From: an uncultured Pseudomonadota bacterium
Lineage (GTDB): Bacteria; Pseudomonadota; Gammaproteobacteria; Burkholderiales; Burkholderiaceae
Direction: 5' to 3'
Assembly (NCBI GenBank): GCA_946480245.1
Contig: CAMLIZ010000029.1
Location: 1 to 38,701 of the forward strand
Length of the DNA: 38,701 bases
Shown here piece after piece: positions 8,647 to 16,631 of this stretch. Made by a program: the position numbers and the translations under genes. Every line of letters starts with the position of its first letter. Positions within the stretch are counted from its first letter, which is position 1. Below the pieces are notes generated by a model. The model was not told where the DNA came from and made no database searches. It worked only from the letters and a program-made list of their open reading frames with translations.

Positions 8647-9150
8647 ATGCCTGCGCCATTGATCGTCATGGGCGTCGCCGGTTGCGGCAAGTCCAGCCTC
8701 GGTGCCGCCATGGCGCAGGCGCTGGGGCGGCCCCTCGTGGAGGGAGACGACTTTCACACCCCGGCCAGCCGCGACAAGATGCGCAACGGCGTGCCGCTGG
8801 ACGATGCCGACCGCGAGAGCTGGCTCGATCGCCTGGGCGTGCAGGCGCAGCGCGATCCGCGCGGCGTGGTGCTCACCTGCTCGGCGCTGAAGCGCAAGTA
8901 CCGCGACCGCCTTCGCGCTGCGCTGCCGGGGGTGCGTTTCGCGTACCTGCGCATCGACGAAGCGCTGGCGCGGCAGCGCGTCGCCGCGCGCGCAGCGGAG
9001 CACCTGTTCCCGCCCAGCCTCGTGCCCAGCCAGTTCGCTGCACTCGAGTCGCCCGAGGGTGAAGCCGGCGTGTTGACACTGGACGCGGCGCTGCCCGTGT
9101 CCGCGCTGGTCGCGCAAACGTTCGGCTGGCTGAAGGACGCGCGAGCATGA
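8647..9150 (+). CDS. gntK: Gluconokinase
   Basis: Phosphorylates D-gluconate with ATP to 6-phosphogluconate, feeding the Entner-Doudoroff or pentose-phosphate route. The 167-residue length fits the family. The P-loop is G9-V-A-G-C-G14-K15-S16. Other family features are the EGDDFHTPASRDKMRNGVPL segment (substrate side), DADRESWLDRL, the CSALKRKYRDRLR region and the LIDE-like lid segment with RAAEHLFPPSLVPSQFAALE. The start at 8647 gives the usual short lead to the P-loop but has no clear ribosome site. The alternative ATG at 8611 would add 12 residues encoded across operator 2 and lies just after a hairpin. The stop overlaps the start of the TRAP small subunit by 4 bases, so the genes are translationally coupled. 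Confidence 0.95.
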   Translation: MPAPLIVMGVAGCGKSSLGAAMAQALGRPLVEGDDFHTPASRDKMRNGVPLDDADRESWLDRLGVQAQRDPRGVVLTCSALKRKYRDRLRAALPGVRFAYLRIDEALARQRVAARAAEHLFPPSLVPSQFAALESPEGEAGVLTLDAALPVSALVAQTFGWLKDARA

Positions 9151-9659
9151 GCAGGGAGTCGCCGTCGCGCCCGCCGATCGCGCAGCGCATTGCCGAAGCG
9201 CTGATGGCCTTGTGCCTGGCCGTGATGGCCGGGGCCGTGTTCATCAACGTGGTGCTGCGCTACGGCTTCGGCAGCGGCATCGCCGCGTCGGAAGAGTTGT
9301 CGCGCCTGCTGTTCGTGTGGATGGTGTTCATCGGCGCCACCGCGGCCTATCCGCGCGGTGACCACATGGCTTTCACCAGCCTGCTGCTGGCCTTGCACGG
9401 CCGCGGCTCTCGGCTGCGCCTGGGCGCGCTGACGCGGCTGATCCATGCGCTGGTGCTCGGCGCCTGCGTGCTCGTCGGCTGGGGCGCATGGCAGCAGGTG
9501 CTGGTGGGCTGGGGCAGCAAGAGCGTGGTGGTGGGCTACCCCGCGGCGCTGCTGCCGCTGCCGGCCTTTCTGGCGGCATTGGCGATCGGCGTGATGGCGC
9601 TGGTGAAGCTGGTGCGCGGCACGCCGATCGACAGCGGCCACGCCGCCGAACTGGAGTAG
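9147..9659 (+). CDS. TRAP transporter small membrane subunit (DctQ type)
   Basis: A 170-residue inner-membrane protein with four hydrophobic segments at roughly residues 15-38, 52-72, 92-115 and 128-152, as in DctQ proteins. The family segment SEELSRLLFVWMVFIGATAA is present. It pairs with the large subunit 7 bases downstream and overlaps gntK by 4 bases. TRAP systems use an ion gradient and a periplasmic binding protein to import organic acids. Gluconate as substrate is inferred from gntK and the LacI-family regulator. Confidence 0.93.
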   Translation: MSRESPSRPPIAQRIAEALMALCLAVMAGAVFINVVLRYGFGSGIAASEELSRLLFVWMVFIGATAAYPRGDHMAFTSLLLALHGRGSRLRLGALTRLIHALVLGACVLVGWGAWQQVLVGWGSKSVVVGYPAALLPLPAFLAALAIGVMALVKLVRGTPIDSGHAAELE

Positions 9660-9666
9660 CGGGTCC

Positions 9667-10956
9667 ATGAGTCAGGGCGGCGTCGCCGGGATCTTCATCG
9701 TGAGCATGCTCGTCTTCATGGGCCTGGGCATGCCGATGGCGTTTGCGCTGGTGCTCACCGGCGCGGCGATGGCCTGGGGCCTGGGCTTCTGGGACACGCA
9801 ACTGCTCGCACAGAACCTGATCGCAGGGGTCGACAGCTTTCCGCTGCTGGCGGTGCCGTTCTTCGTGCTCGCCGGCGAGCTGATGAACGCCGGCGGCATC
9901 AGCCGTCGCATCATCGGGATGGCGCAGGCCTGGGTGGGGCACATTCGCGGCGGCCTGGGCTTCGTGGCGATCGGCGCAGCGATCATGATGGCCAGCATGA
10001 GCGGCTCGGCCCTCGCGGATACGGCCGCCTTGGCCACCATCCTGCTGCCGATGATGCGCGAGCACGGCTACCCGATGCACACCTCGGCCGGGCTGATGGC
10101 CTCGGGCGGCATCATCGCGCCGATCATTCCGCCGTCGATGCCGTTCGTGATCTACGGCGTCACCACCAACACTTCGATCTCGGCGCTGTTCATCGCCGGC
10201 ATCGTGCCGGGCCTGATCATGGGCGTGGGGCTGGTGGGCGCATGGAAGCTCGAGCTGCGCAAGATCACGCTGCCGCGCGGCGAGCCGATGCCGATGCCGG
10301 AGCGCCTGAAGGTGACGGCGAGCGCGTTCTGGGCCTTGCTGATGCCGGTGATCATCATCGGCGGCATGAAAAGCGGCGTGTTCACGCCCACCGAGGCAGC
10401 CGTGGTGGCCGCGGTGTATGCGCTGGTGATCGCGCTGTTCGTCCACCGCGAGATGGGCCTCGGTGCCTTGCACGGCGTGCTGGTGCGCGCCGCGCGCACC
10501 ACCGCGATCGTGATGTTCCTGTGCGGCGGCGCCCAGGTGGCGAGCTACTTCGTCACGCTGGCGGACCTGCCGTCCACGCTGTCGAGCTGGCTCGGCCCGC
10601 TGGTGACCAGCCCGCGCCTGCTGATGGCCGTGATGATGGTGCTGCTGGTGGTGATCGGCACCACCCTCGACCTCACGCCGACGATCCTGATCTTCGGCCC
10701 CGTGATGCTGCCGATCGCCCAGAAGGCCGGCATCGACCCGGTCTACTTCGGGCTGATGTTCGTGCTCAACGGCGCCATCGGCCTGATCACGCCGCCGGTG
10801 GGCACGGTGCTCAACGTGGTGGCCGGCGTGGGCCGCATGCCGATGTCGCAGGTCATCAGGGGCGTGAACCCGTTCCTGCTCACCTACCTCGTGGTGCTGG
10901 CCCTGTTCACCGTGTTCCCGCAGATCGTCACGCAGCCGGTGCACTGGATGCACTGA
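9667..10956 (+). CDS. TRAP transporter large membrane subunit (DctM type)
   Basis: A 429-residue, many-helix transporter subunit of normal length. Family motifs include PLLAVPFFVLAGELMNAGGI near residues 58-77, the MSGSALADTAALATILLPMM region around 115-134, GGIIAPIIPPSMPFVIYGV around 144-162, and the C-terminal mirror NGAIGLITPPVGTVLNVVAG around 371-390. It forms the transport channel with the small subunit and works with the binding protein encoded 25 bases downstream. Confidence 0.96.
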   Translation: MSQGGVAGIFIVSMLVFMGLGMPMAFALVLTGAAMAWGLGFWDTQLLAQNLIAGVDSFPLLAVPFFVLAGELMNAGGISRRIIGMAQAWVGHIRGGLGFVAIGAAIMMASMSGSALADTAALATILLPMMREHGYPMHTSAGLMASGGIIAPIIPPSMPFVIYGVTTNTSISALFIAGIVPGLIMGVGLVGAWKLELRKITLPRGEPMPMPERLKVTASAFWALLMPVIIIGGMKSGVFTPTEAAVVAAVYALVIALFVHREMGLGALHGVLVRAARTTAIVMFLCGGAQVASYFVTLADLPSTLSSWLGPLVTSPRLLMAVMMVLLVVIGTTLDLTPTILIFGPVMLPIAQKAGIDPVYFGLMFVLNGAIGLITPPVGTVLNVVAGVGRMPMSQVIRGVNPFLLTYLVVLALFTVFPQIVTQPVHWMH

Positions 10957-10981
10957 ACGCTTCACTTGACAGGAGACTCTC

Positions 10982-11995
10982 ATGCAACGACGTACCCTCT
11001 GTTCCATCGCCTGCGCGCTCGCGCTCGGCCTGGGCGCCGCCGCGCAGGCGCAGGACATCAAGCCGCGCCTGATCCGCTTCGGCTACGGCTTGAACGAGCA
11101 ATCCAACCAGGGCCGCGCCGCGAAGGTGTTCGCCGACGAGGTGGAAAAGCTCTCGGGCGGCAAGATGAAAGTGCGCGCCATCGGCGGCGGTGCGCTCGGC
11201 CCCGACGTGCAGCAGCAGCAGGCGTTGATCGGCGGCGCGCAGGAGATGATGGTGGGCTCCACCGCCACGCTGGTGGGCATCACCAAGGAGATGGCGTTGT
11301 GGGACACGCCGTTCCTCTTCAACTCGGGTGACGAGGCCGACGCCGTGCTCGACGGGCCGGTGGGCAAGAAGGTGATGGACACGCTGCCGGCCAAGGGCCT
11401 GGTGGGCCTGGCCTACTGGGAGAACGGCTTTCGCAACACCACCAACAGCAAGCGCCCGATCCAGAAGGCCGAGGATTTCGACGGCATCAAGCTGCGCGTG
11501 ATGCAGAACCCGGTGTATCTCGATGCGTTCAAGACGCTGGGCGCCAACCCGGTGCCGATGGCGTTCTCCGAACTCTTCAGCGCGCTCGAGACGCATGCGG
11601 TGGACGGGCAGGAGAATCCGTACAACACGATCCTGTCGAGCAAGTTCTATGAGGTGCAGAAGTACGTGACCGCCACCAACCACGTGTACAGCCCTTGGAT
11701 CGTGCTGGTCAGCAAGAAGTACTGGGACGGCCTGTCCAAGGACGAGCAGCAGGTGCTGCAGAAGGCGGCCGTGAAGAGCCGCGACTTCGAGCGCAAGGAC
11801 ACGCGCGAGGAGGCGGCCCGGGCGCTGGCCGAGCTGCAGGCCAAGGGCATGCAGTTCAACAAACTGCCGCCCGCCGAGACCGCCAAGCTGCGTGCCAAGC
11901 TGGCGCAGGTGAACGAGAGCATCGCTGCCGATGTTGGCAAGGACCTGTGGCAGCAGACGCAGGCCCAACTGGCCAGGCTGCGCGCGGGCAAGTAG
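10982..11995 (+). CDS. TRAP transporter periplasmic solute-binding protein (DctP type)
   Basis: A 337-residue secreted binding protein. Residues 1-23 are a signal peptide (RR, then a CALALGLGAAAQA core) with likely cleavage after AQA. The mature part shows the DctP fold: an opening GYGLNEQSNQGRAAKVFADE, the LRVMQNPVYLDAFKTLGANP segment that carries the conserved arginine for the substrate carboxylate, then AFSELFSALETHAVDGQENP. An AGGAGA ribosome site precedes the ATG. It is the last gene of the gntK-TRAP operon. Substrate inferred, not shown: gluconate or a related sugar acid. Confidence 0.95.
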   Translation: MQRRTLCSIACALALGLGAAAQAQDIKPRLIRFGYGLNEQSNQGRAAKVFADEVEKLSGGKMKVRAIGGGALGPDVQQQQALIGGAQEMMVGSTATLVGITKEMALWDTPFLFNSGDEADAVLDGPVGKKVMDTLPAKGLVGLAYWENGFRNTTNSKRPIQKAEDFDGIKLRVMQNPVYLDAFKTLGANPVPMAFSELFSALETHAVDGQENPYNTILSSKFYEVQKYVTATNHVYSPWIVLVSKKYWDGLSKDEQQVLQKAAVKSRDFERKDTREEAARALAELQAKGMQFNKLPPAETAKLRAKLAQVNESIAADVGKDLWQQTQAQLARLRAGK

Positions 11996-12014
11996 GGAAC
12001 GGCGATTGCCCCAC

Positions 12015-12040
12015 GCTCCTGCGGCACCTCAACCAGGAGC
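12015..12040 (+). promoter_or_regulatory. Inverted repeat covering the ribosome site of the receiver gene
   Basis: GCTCCTG (12015-12021) and CAGGAGC (12034-12040) are perfect 7-base complements around a 12-base loop. The right arm holds the only AGGAG ribosome site ahead of the receiver gene. In RNA the hairpin could hide that site, or it could end the upstream TRAP message; there is no T run, so the second role is weaker. Confidence 0.35.
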
Positions 12041-12052
12041 GATACTGCCCGC

Positions 12053-12490
12053 ATGTCTCGATTGCTGTTGCCTGAATCACGATCCGTCCACTCGCCGGCC
12101 ACCGAGTCGGGTGGCGGCGGCAGCGCAGCCGCGCGTCGCGTGCTGGTGGTCGACGACAACCACGACGCGGCGGATACGCTGGCGCTGCTGCTCGAGCTGA
12201 TGGGTCACCAGACCCGCACCGCGCACGACGGGCCCGCCGCGCTCGACGCCGGTGCCGACTTCGAGCCCGAGATCGTGCTTCTGGACATCGGCCTGCCGCA
12301 GATGAACGGCTACGAGGTGTGCCGGCGCCTGCGCAGCCTGCCCTGGGGACGCTCCGCCTTCGTGGTGGCGCTCACCGGCTGGGGCCAGCTCGAAGACCAG
12401 CGCCACGCCGGCGAAGCGGGCTTCGACCGCCACCTGGTGAAGCCGGTGGAAGAAGAGCTTCTGCAGAAGGTGCTGAGCGAAGCGCCTTGA
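12053..12490 (+). CDS. Stand-alone response-regulator receiver protein
   Basis: A 145-residue protein holding one CheY-like receiver domain and no output domain. Residues 1-27 are a Ser/Gly-rich lead. The acidic pair is D34-D35 (VLVVDDNHD), the phosphorylated aspartate is D78 (VLLDIGLPQMNGYEV), the switch threonine is in VVALTGWGQ, and the conserved lysine is in HLVKPV. Such single domains usually relay phosphate in hybrid-kinase chains. No kinase is adjacent on the same strand, so the partner is unknown. The start at 12053 has an AGGAG site about 13 bases upstream, rather far. It converges with the AraC-like gene with only 10 bases between. Confidence 0.9.
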   Translation: MSRLLLPESRSVHSPATESGGGGSAAARRVLVVDDNHDAADTLALLLELMGHQTRTAHDGPAALDAGADFEPEIVLLDIGLPQMNGYEVCRRLRSLPWGRSAFVVALTGWGQLEDQRHAGEAGFDRHLVKPVEEELLQKVLSEAP

Positions 12491-12500
12491 AGGCGTGCTC

Positions 12501-13004
12501 TCATGCGCCCGCCGCGACCAGGCGCGCGATCAGGTAGCGGTCGAGCGCGACGATGCGAAACGCCATGAAGGGCGCGGCGCGCAGGTTCCGCAGCAGGCGC
12601 TGTGCGGTGGCGGCACCCTGCGGCTCGGCCTGCGCCATCGCCTGATCGAAAGCCTGCACGCCGGCGATCGGGCTGTGGGCGCGCAAGCGCAGCAGTGCCT
12701 GCGCGCTGCCGGGCTTGAGCCACGCACCGAACAGCGGCCCGCCGAACAGCGGCGCGTCGCGGCGCGCGCCGGCGCGGCACAGCCAGCCTTGCGCCTGCGC
12801 GCCGAGCTCGAAGATCAGCAGCGCGTCGTCACTGCTGTTGGTGAGCTCCTCGGCCATCGCGCCATCGGCCGGCTCCTCCACGCTGAAGTAGCTGGCCACG
12901 TGTTCGCGCAGCACGGGCGCGGCCGGGTAGTGCTGCAAGGTGACGGGGGTCGGAATGCGCGCGGGTGCCGCGCTGCGGACGGGGTTCATGGTGGCCGTGT
13001 GCAT
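12501..13004 (-). CDS. AraC-type N-terminal (effector-like) domain protein lacking the DNA-binding half
   Basis: A 167-residue protein. Residues 25-130 resemble the N-terminal domain of a group of AraC-family regulators: LREHVASYFSVEEP, a DALLIFELGAQAQGW strand pair, and LFGGPLFGAWLKPGSAQALL. No AraC helix-turn-helix pair follows, and the frame ends cleanly with FRIVALDRYLIARLVAAGA. The start at 13004 has an AAGGA ribosome site. It is the last gene of a leftward run behind the SPFH and SH3-like genes (30-base gap). It may be a domain-only sensor or a remnant of a longer regulator. I see no frame-shifted helix-turn-helix in the 10 bases before the converging receiver gene. Function unknown. 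Confidence 0.7.
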   Translation of the reverse strand: MHTATMNPVRSAAPARIPTPVTLQHYPAAPVLREHVASYFSVEEPADGAMAEELTNSSDDALLIFELGAQAQGWLCRAGARRDAPLFGGPLFGAWLKPGSAQALLRLRAHSPIAGVQAFDQAMAQAEPQGAATAQRLLRNLRAAPFMAFRIVALDRYLIARLVAAGA

Positions 13005-13034
13005 GCGAGTCCTTCGTGGTGGAGCAGCGGCGCC

Positions 13035-14561
13035 TCAGCGCAGCATCGGGGTCTGTCGCTTCCATGCGGCGTCCTGCCAGCGATAGAAGGTGGAAAGCGA
13101 TTCGGGCTTGTCGGCCTGCTTCTCGGCCACGAGGGTGTCCAGCCGCACCACCTCGAAGCTGCGGCGGAAGCGGCCGTCGACGCGCGCTTCGCGTGCGGCC
13201 AGCAGGCGCTTGCCGCCCGGCACCCAGCCCGCGAACTCGACGACGCCGAGCTGCACGTTGCCGGTGGCCGGCGGCAGCACGTCCACCACCCAGCGGCCGC
13301 GTGCGCGATGGAACACCCACAGCTCGCGCCAGCTGGGCAGGGGCTGCACCGCCAGCGCCAGCGCGCTGCCATTGGCGTTCACGTTCACCGACTGCGGCCA
13401 CACCGTGCCGTAGGTGCAGCGCTGCAGAAGCGGATGGGCCGCGTCATGCCTGGCATCGACGAGCGCCACGCAGGTCTGCCCCGGCTCGCCGGCGCGGGTG
13501 GCGATGCCGAGCCCGCTGGGCCGCGCCGTGGCCTGCGGCAACGCAGCCCAGCGCGACGCGTTGGCGCGCACGGCGGCCTCGCTGTAGGTGCGCTGGTCCT
13601 CGTCGACCAGTGCTGCGCGGTTCACGCCGGCCAGCGCGTCGAGCGCCTGCTGTGCGGCGCCGGCGGCATCACCGCCCTCGTGCCGGCTGCGCTCATAGGC
13701 CAGGGCCGCCCACACGCCGGCGCGGCGCAGGCGCAGCCGGTTGCGCAGCACCTCGGGCAGTGCCGCGGGGTCGATGCTGGCCAGCAGCTTGGCGCGGGCT
13801 TCGTCCAGCTGTTCACGCTGCTGCGGCGGCAGCGCAGGGTCGATGCAGTCGTCGCGCGTCAAGGCCAATGCCGCGTGCGCGCGCTGCTGCGGCGACGCCG
13901 CCATGGCCAGCACCTGGTGGAAGGCATCGCCGGCGTAGCACAGCTGCATGCGGCCGTCATGCTCCACGCCGATCAGCGTGACGCCGTAGGCGGCCACGCT
14001 CTCCAGGTGGGCCGCCAGCACCGCCGCATCGGCACGGGTGTGGTGCTGCGACGCGCGCGCAGCAAGACGCTCGGCCATGGCGCCCAGCGCGTCGAAGGGC
14101 TCGGCGGTGAGTTGCTCCACCGGCGCCGCACGCAGGTAGGCGGCGGCGTAGGCAATGCCCAGCGCCTCCTGCCCCGGCGTGTCACGCAGGAAGCGCATCA
14201 CCGCCAGCAGCTGCGGCGCGTCGGCCTCGGTCAGCGAGAGGCGGCGTACCTGCGCAGCGCGCACGTAGCCGGCGCGTTCGCGCCGGTGGTCGTACACCTG
14301 CAGGTGCTCCAGGCGCTGGCCGCGCAGCTCGAGCAGGTCGCCCTGCCACAGCACGGCCTGTTGCGCGGCGGAATCGCGTGCGGCTGCGCGCAGCGGCACC
14401 TGGTCCTGCACCACCACGGCGAGTTCTGGCTGCGGTTCTTCCGTGGCGACGCTGGCCGTGGCGGCGCGCGCTGGCGGGCAACACAGCACCAGCACCAGCG
14501 CGGCGGCGATCGCGCACAGCATCGTGAGCCCGGTGTCGAAGAGGGGATCGCGCTCCATCAT
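13035..14561 (-). CDS. Secreted or anchored protein with an SH3-like domain, unknown function
   Basis: A 508-residue protein. Residues 13-34 are a hydrophobic segment ([18 protein letters not shown]) ending in ARAA, which reads as a signal peptide. About residues 45-105 look like a bacterial SH3-type domain ([30 protein letters not shown]). The remainder is Ala-rich helical sequence, then a beta-rich C-terminal third with repeated W residues. ATG 14561 overlaps the stop of the SPFH gene by 4 bases (ATGA), so the two are translationally coupled. I do not recognise a named family beyond the SH3-like part. Its coupling suggests it acts with the SPFH protein at the envelope. Confidence 0.8.
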   Translation of the reverse strand: MMERDPLFDTGLTMLCAIAAALVLVLCCPPARAATASVATEEPQPELAVVVQDQVPLRAAARDSAAQQAVLWQGDLLELRGQRLEHLQVYDHRRERAGYVRAAQVRRLSLTEADAPQLLAVMRFLRDTPGQEALGIAYAAAYLRAAPVEQLTAEPFDALGAMAERLAARASQHHTRADAAVLAAHLESVAAYGVTLIGVEHDGRMQLCYAGDAFHQVLAMAASPQQRAHAALALTRDDCIDPALPPQQREQLDEARAKLLASIDPAALPEVLRNRLRLRRAGVWAALAYERSRHEGGDAAGAAQQALDALAGVNRAALVDEDQRTYSEAAVRANASRWAALPQATARPSGLGIATRAGEPGQTCVALVDARHDAAHPLLQRCTYGTVWPQSVNVNANGSALALAVQPLPSWRELWVFHRARGRWVVDVLPPATGNVQLGVVEFAGWVPGGKRLLAAREARVDGRFRRSFEVVRLDTLVAEKQADKPESLSTFYRWQDAAWKRQTPMLR

Positions 14562-15772
14562 TGCGCTCCCTGCGCAGACGCCTGCGCACCGCCCAGAAGG
14601 CCGCTGCCGATGAAGCTGTTGCCCGCTCCCGGGGGCGCGATGATCACCTGCACCTTGTCGGAGAGCTTGTCGGCCAGCGTCTTCTGGATCAGCAGCGGAT
14701 GCTTGCTGATCAGTTCGCCTTCGCGCACCATCTGCTCGCTGTTCACCTTGCCCAGGCGATCCAGCCGATAGACCTCGGCGTCGGCCAGCTTGCGGCGCGA
14801 ATCGGCCTCGCCCGCGGCCTCGATCCGGCGCGCCTGGGCCGAGGCCTGCGCCTGCTGCACGCGCGTCAGCTTGTCGGCCTCGGCCTCGAGCTTGCGCTGC
14901 TCGATCTGCTTCTGCTTGAACGGCAGCACGTGCTTCATCGCCTCCTCCTGCGCTCGGGCGGCGATCACCTGCTCGCGTGCAGAAGCCTCGGCCGCGCGCT
15001 CGCGCCGCACCTTGTCGGCCTCGGCCTCCAAAGCGCTCTGCACCACCTGCTTGTTCTTCAGCTCCAGCGTGTAGCGCATGCGCTCGGTCTCCAGCTCCTC
15101 GGCGAGCAGCCGGTCCATGCCGCGCTTGAAGTCGGCGGGCAGGTCCACCTTGCCCATCTGCACCGAGCGCAGCAGCACGCCGTCGGCCGCCAGCTTGCTG
15201 CGCAGCTCGCTCTCGATGGCCTGCTGGATCTCGACGCGCTTGGTCGAGAAGATTTCGCGCACCGTGTAGCGCGTGAAGACCTTGTAGATCACGCCCTGCA
15301 CCGCGGGATCGACGAGCTGGCTTTCCACGTCGTCGGGCAGCGCGCCGTTGCTTGCCAGGCGGGCCGGATCCGGGGCATAGCGCACCGCCAGGTCGACGCC
15401 GATCGACAGCCCCTCGGCCGACTGCAGCGGGGCGGCGCCATCGGCGCGCGCAATGCCGGCCGGCCGGAAGATGCGGTCGTGCAGCGGGTACACATGCATC
15501 TCGTGCACGCCGGGCAGCACCAGCACGCTGCCGTCGCGGAACAGCGCCACCTCGCCGGTGAGGCGGTTGCTGCGCACGCCCACGTCGCCGTGCGACACGG
15601 TCTGCACGGGCGGATGGCGCAGCAGCTCGAACGCCGCGATGCCCGCGAGCGTGGCACCGATCCACCAGCCGCGCGAATCGAACGCGCGTTGCCCGAGCGT
15701 GCGCAAGGCGCCGCCCACCGCCCTCAGGCCGCCGCCCACCGCGCCGGCCACCGCATCCCACCGCTCCGTCAT
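14558..15772 (-). CDS. SPFH/prohibitin-family membrane protein
   Basis: A 404-residue protein with one membrane helix at about residues 33-50 ([16 protein letters not shown]). An SPFH domain runs from about 60 to 230: [40 protein letters not shown], and a [20 protein letters not shown] segment. A long charged coiled coil covers about 235-345 (Ala/Glu/Lys/Gln-rich). The C-terminal end has [24 protein letters not shown] proteins form large membrane-bound rings or scaffolds. ATG 15772 has a GGGAGA ribosome site. It leads the SPFH, SH3-like, AraC-N run and diverges from the two-component genes. Confidence 0.9.
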   Translation of the reverse strand: MTERWDAVAGAVGGGLRAVGGALRTLGQRAFDSRGWWIGATLAGIAAFELLRHPPVQTVSHGDVGVRSNRLTGEVALFRDGSVLVLPGVHEMHVYPLHDRIFRPAGIARADGAAPLQSAEGLSIGVDLAVRYAPDPARLASNGALPDDVESQLVDPAVQGVIYKVFTRYTVREIFSTKRVEIQQAIESELRSKLAADGVLLRSVQMGKVDLPADFKRGMDRLLAEELETERMRYTLELKNKQVVQSALEAEADKVRRERAAEASAREQVIAARAQEEAMKHVLPFKQKQIEQRKLEAEADKLTRVQQAQASAQARRIEAAGEADSRRKLADAEVYRLDRLGKVNSEQMVREGELISKHPLLIQKTLADKLSDKVQVIIAPPGAGNSFIGSGLLGGAQASAQGAQ

Positions 15773-15862
15773 GCCCGTTCTCCCGTAATTCGAGGTGAGG
15801 CCATTCTGGAAATCACCGGGGCGAGCGAGCAAAGGCGTCGCGGGGCGACTTTGGTAGCGCTT

Positions 15863-15878
15863 GTGAAGAAACCTTCAC
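15863..15878. promoter_or_regulatory. Palindrome between the SPFH gene and the two-component genes
   Basis: GTGAAG, spacer AAAC, CTTCAC: perfect 6-base arms in the 166-base divergent gap. It is a fitting place for autoregulation by the winged-helix response regulator encoded to the right. No direct evidence links them. Confidence 0.35.
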
Positions 15879-15938
15879 GCGGGGCGCGCGGGTGCGGCCG
15901 GGATAATCGGCGCCGCGAACACAGCGTGGAGGCGGGCA

Positions 15939-16631
15939 GTGGCGATGGCCAAAGTGGCACTGATCGAGGACGACGTGCCCACCAGCAACCAGCTGCGGCG
16001 CTGGATCGAATCCGCGCGGCCGGGCATCGCCGTGGACCAGTGGTTCACGCGTGACGACGCCGAGGCCGCGATCGCGCGCGAGCGCTACGACGTGGTGGTG
16101 CTGGACATCGAGCTCGGACGCGAGCGCCACGCCGGCGTGGCCATCATCAATGCGATCAACAAGCGCCACGGCACGCCGGTGCTGGTGGTGTCGGCAATGC
16201 CGGCCACCATCTACCGCAGCATCATGAAGGCGCTGGACGCGTGGGATTACCTGCAGAAGACCACCTTCGAGGAGTCCGAGTTCATCGAGACCCTGCTCGA
16301 GATGCTGCGTGCGGCCAAGGACGCGCGCAGCGTGCCGGCTGCCGGCGAGGAACTCTCGCTCGACCCGCTGTGGCAGCAAAGCCCGATGTGGCGCGACCAG
16401 CGCCTGAACTTGCCGCTCACGGCCCAGCGCATCCTGGCCACGCTGTACCAGCGGCGAGGCCAGGTGGTGAGCTACGAGGATCTGTTCCAGGTGGTCAAGA
16501 GCGGGCGCAACCGCGACAACATCCGCAAACACGTGAGCACGATCCGAGACGCGTTCCGCGAGATCGACCCCGGCTTCGACGGCATCGAGAACGTGCCGAT
16601 GCGCGGCTTCCGGTGGGTGGATGCGCGGTAG
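15939..16631 (+). CDS. Response regulator with winged-helix output domain
   Basis: A 230-residue two-component regulator. The receiver domain covers about 4-125, with the acidic set E10-D11-D12, phosphorylated aspartate D56 (VVVLDIELG), SAMPAT for the switch serine, and the lysine in YLQKTTF. The output domain covers about 135-230 (LPLTAQRILATLYQRRGQVV, NRDNIRKHVSTIRDAFREID) and resembles an OmpR-type winged helix. The start is most likely GTG 15939, 6 bases after a GGAGG site; ATG 15945 is the alternative. The kinase gene overlaps its end by 11 bases, so the two form one system. Confidence 0.9.
   Translation: MAMAKVALIEDDVPTSNQLRRWIESARPGIAVDQWFTRDDAEAAIARERYDVVVLDIELGRERHAGVAIINAINKRHGTPVLVVSAMPATIYRSIMKALDAWDYLQKTTFEESEFIETLLEMLRAAKDARSVPAAGEELSLDPLWQQSPMWRDQRLNLPLTAQRILATLYQRRGQVVSYEDLFQVVKSGRNRDNIRKHVSTIRDAFREIDPGFDGIENVPMRGFRWVDAR

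Noticed and set aside
13035..15761. A single 908-residue leftward open frame
   Set aside because: It runs through two real genes. The SPFH protein lies in another frame, and the true second protein starts at 14561 where it overlaps the SPFH stop; the upstream half is a composition shadow.
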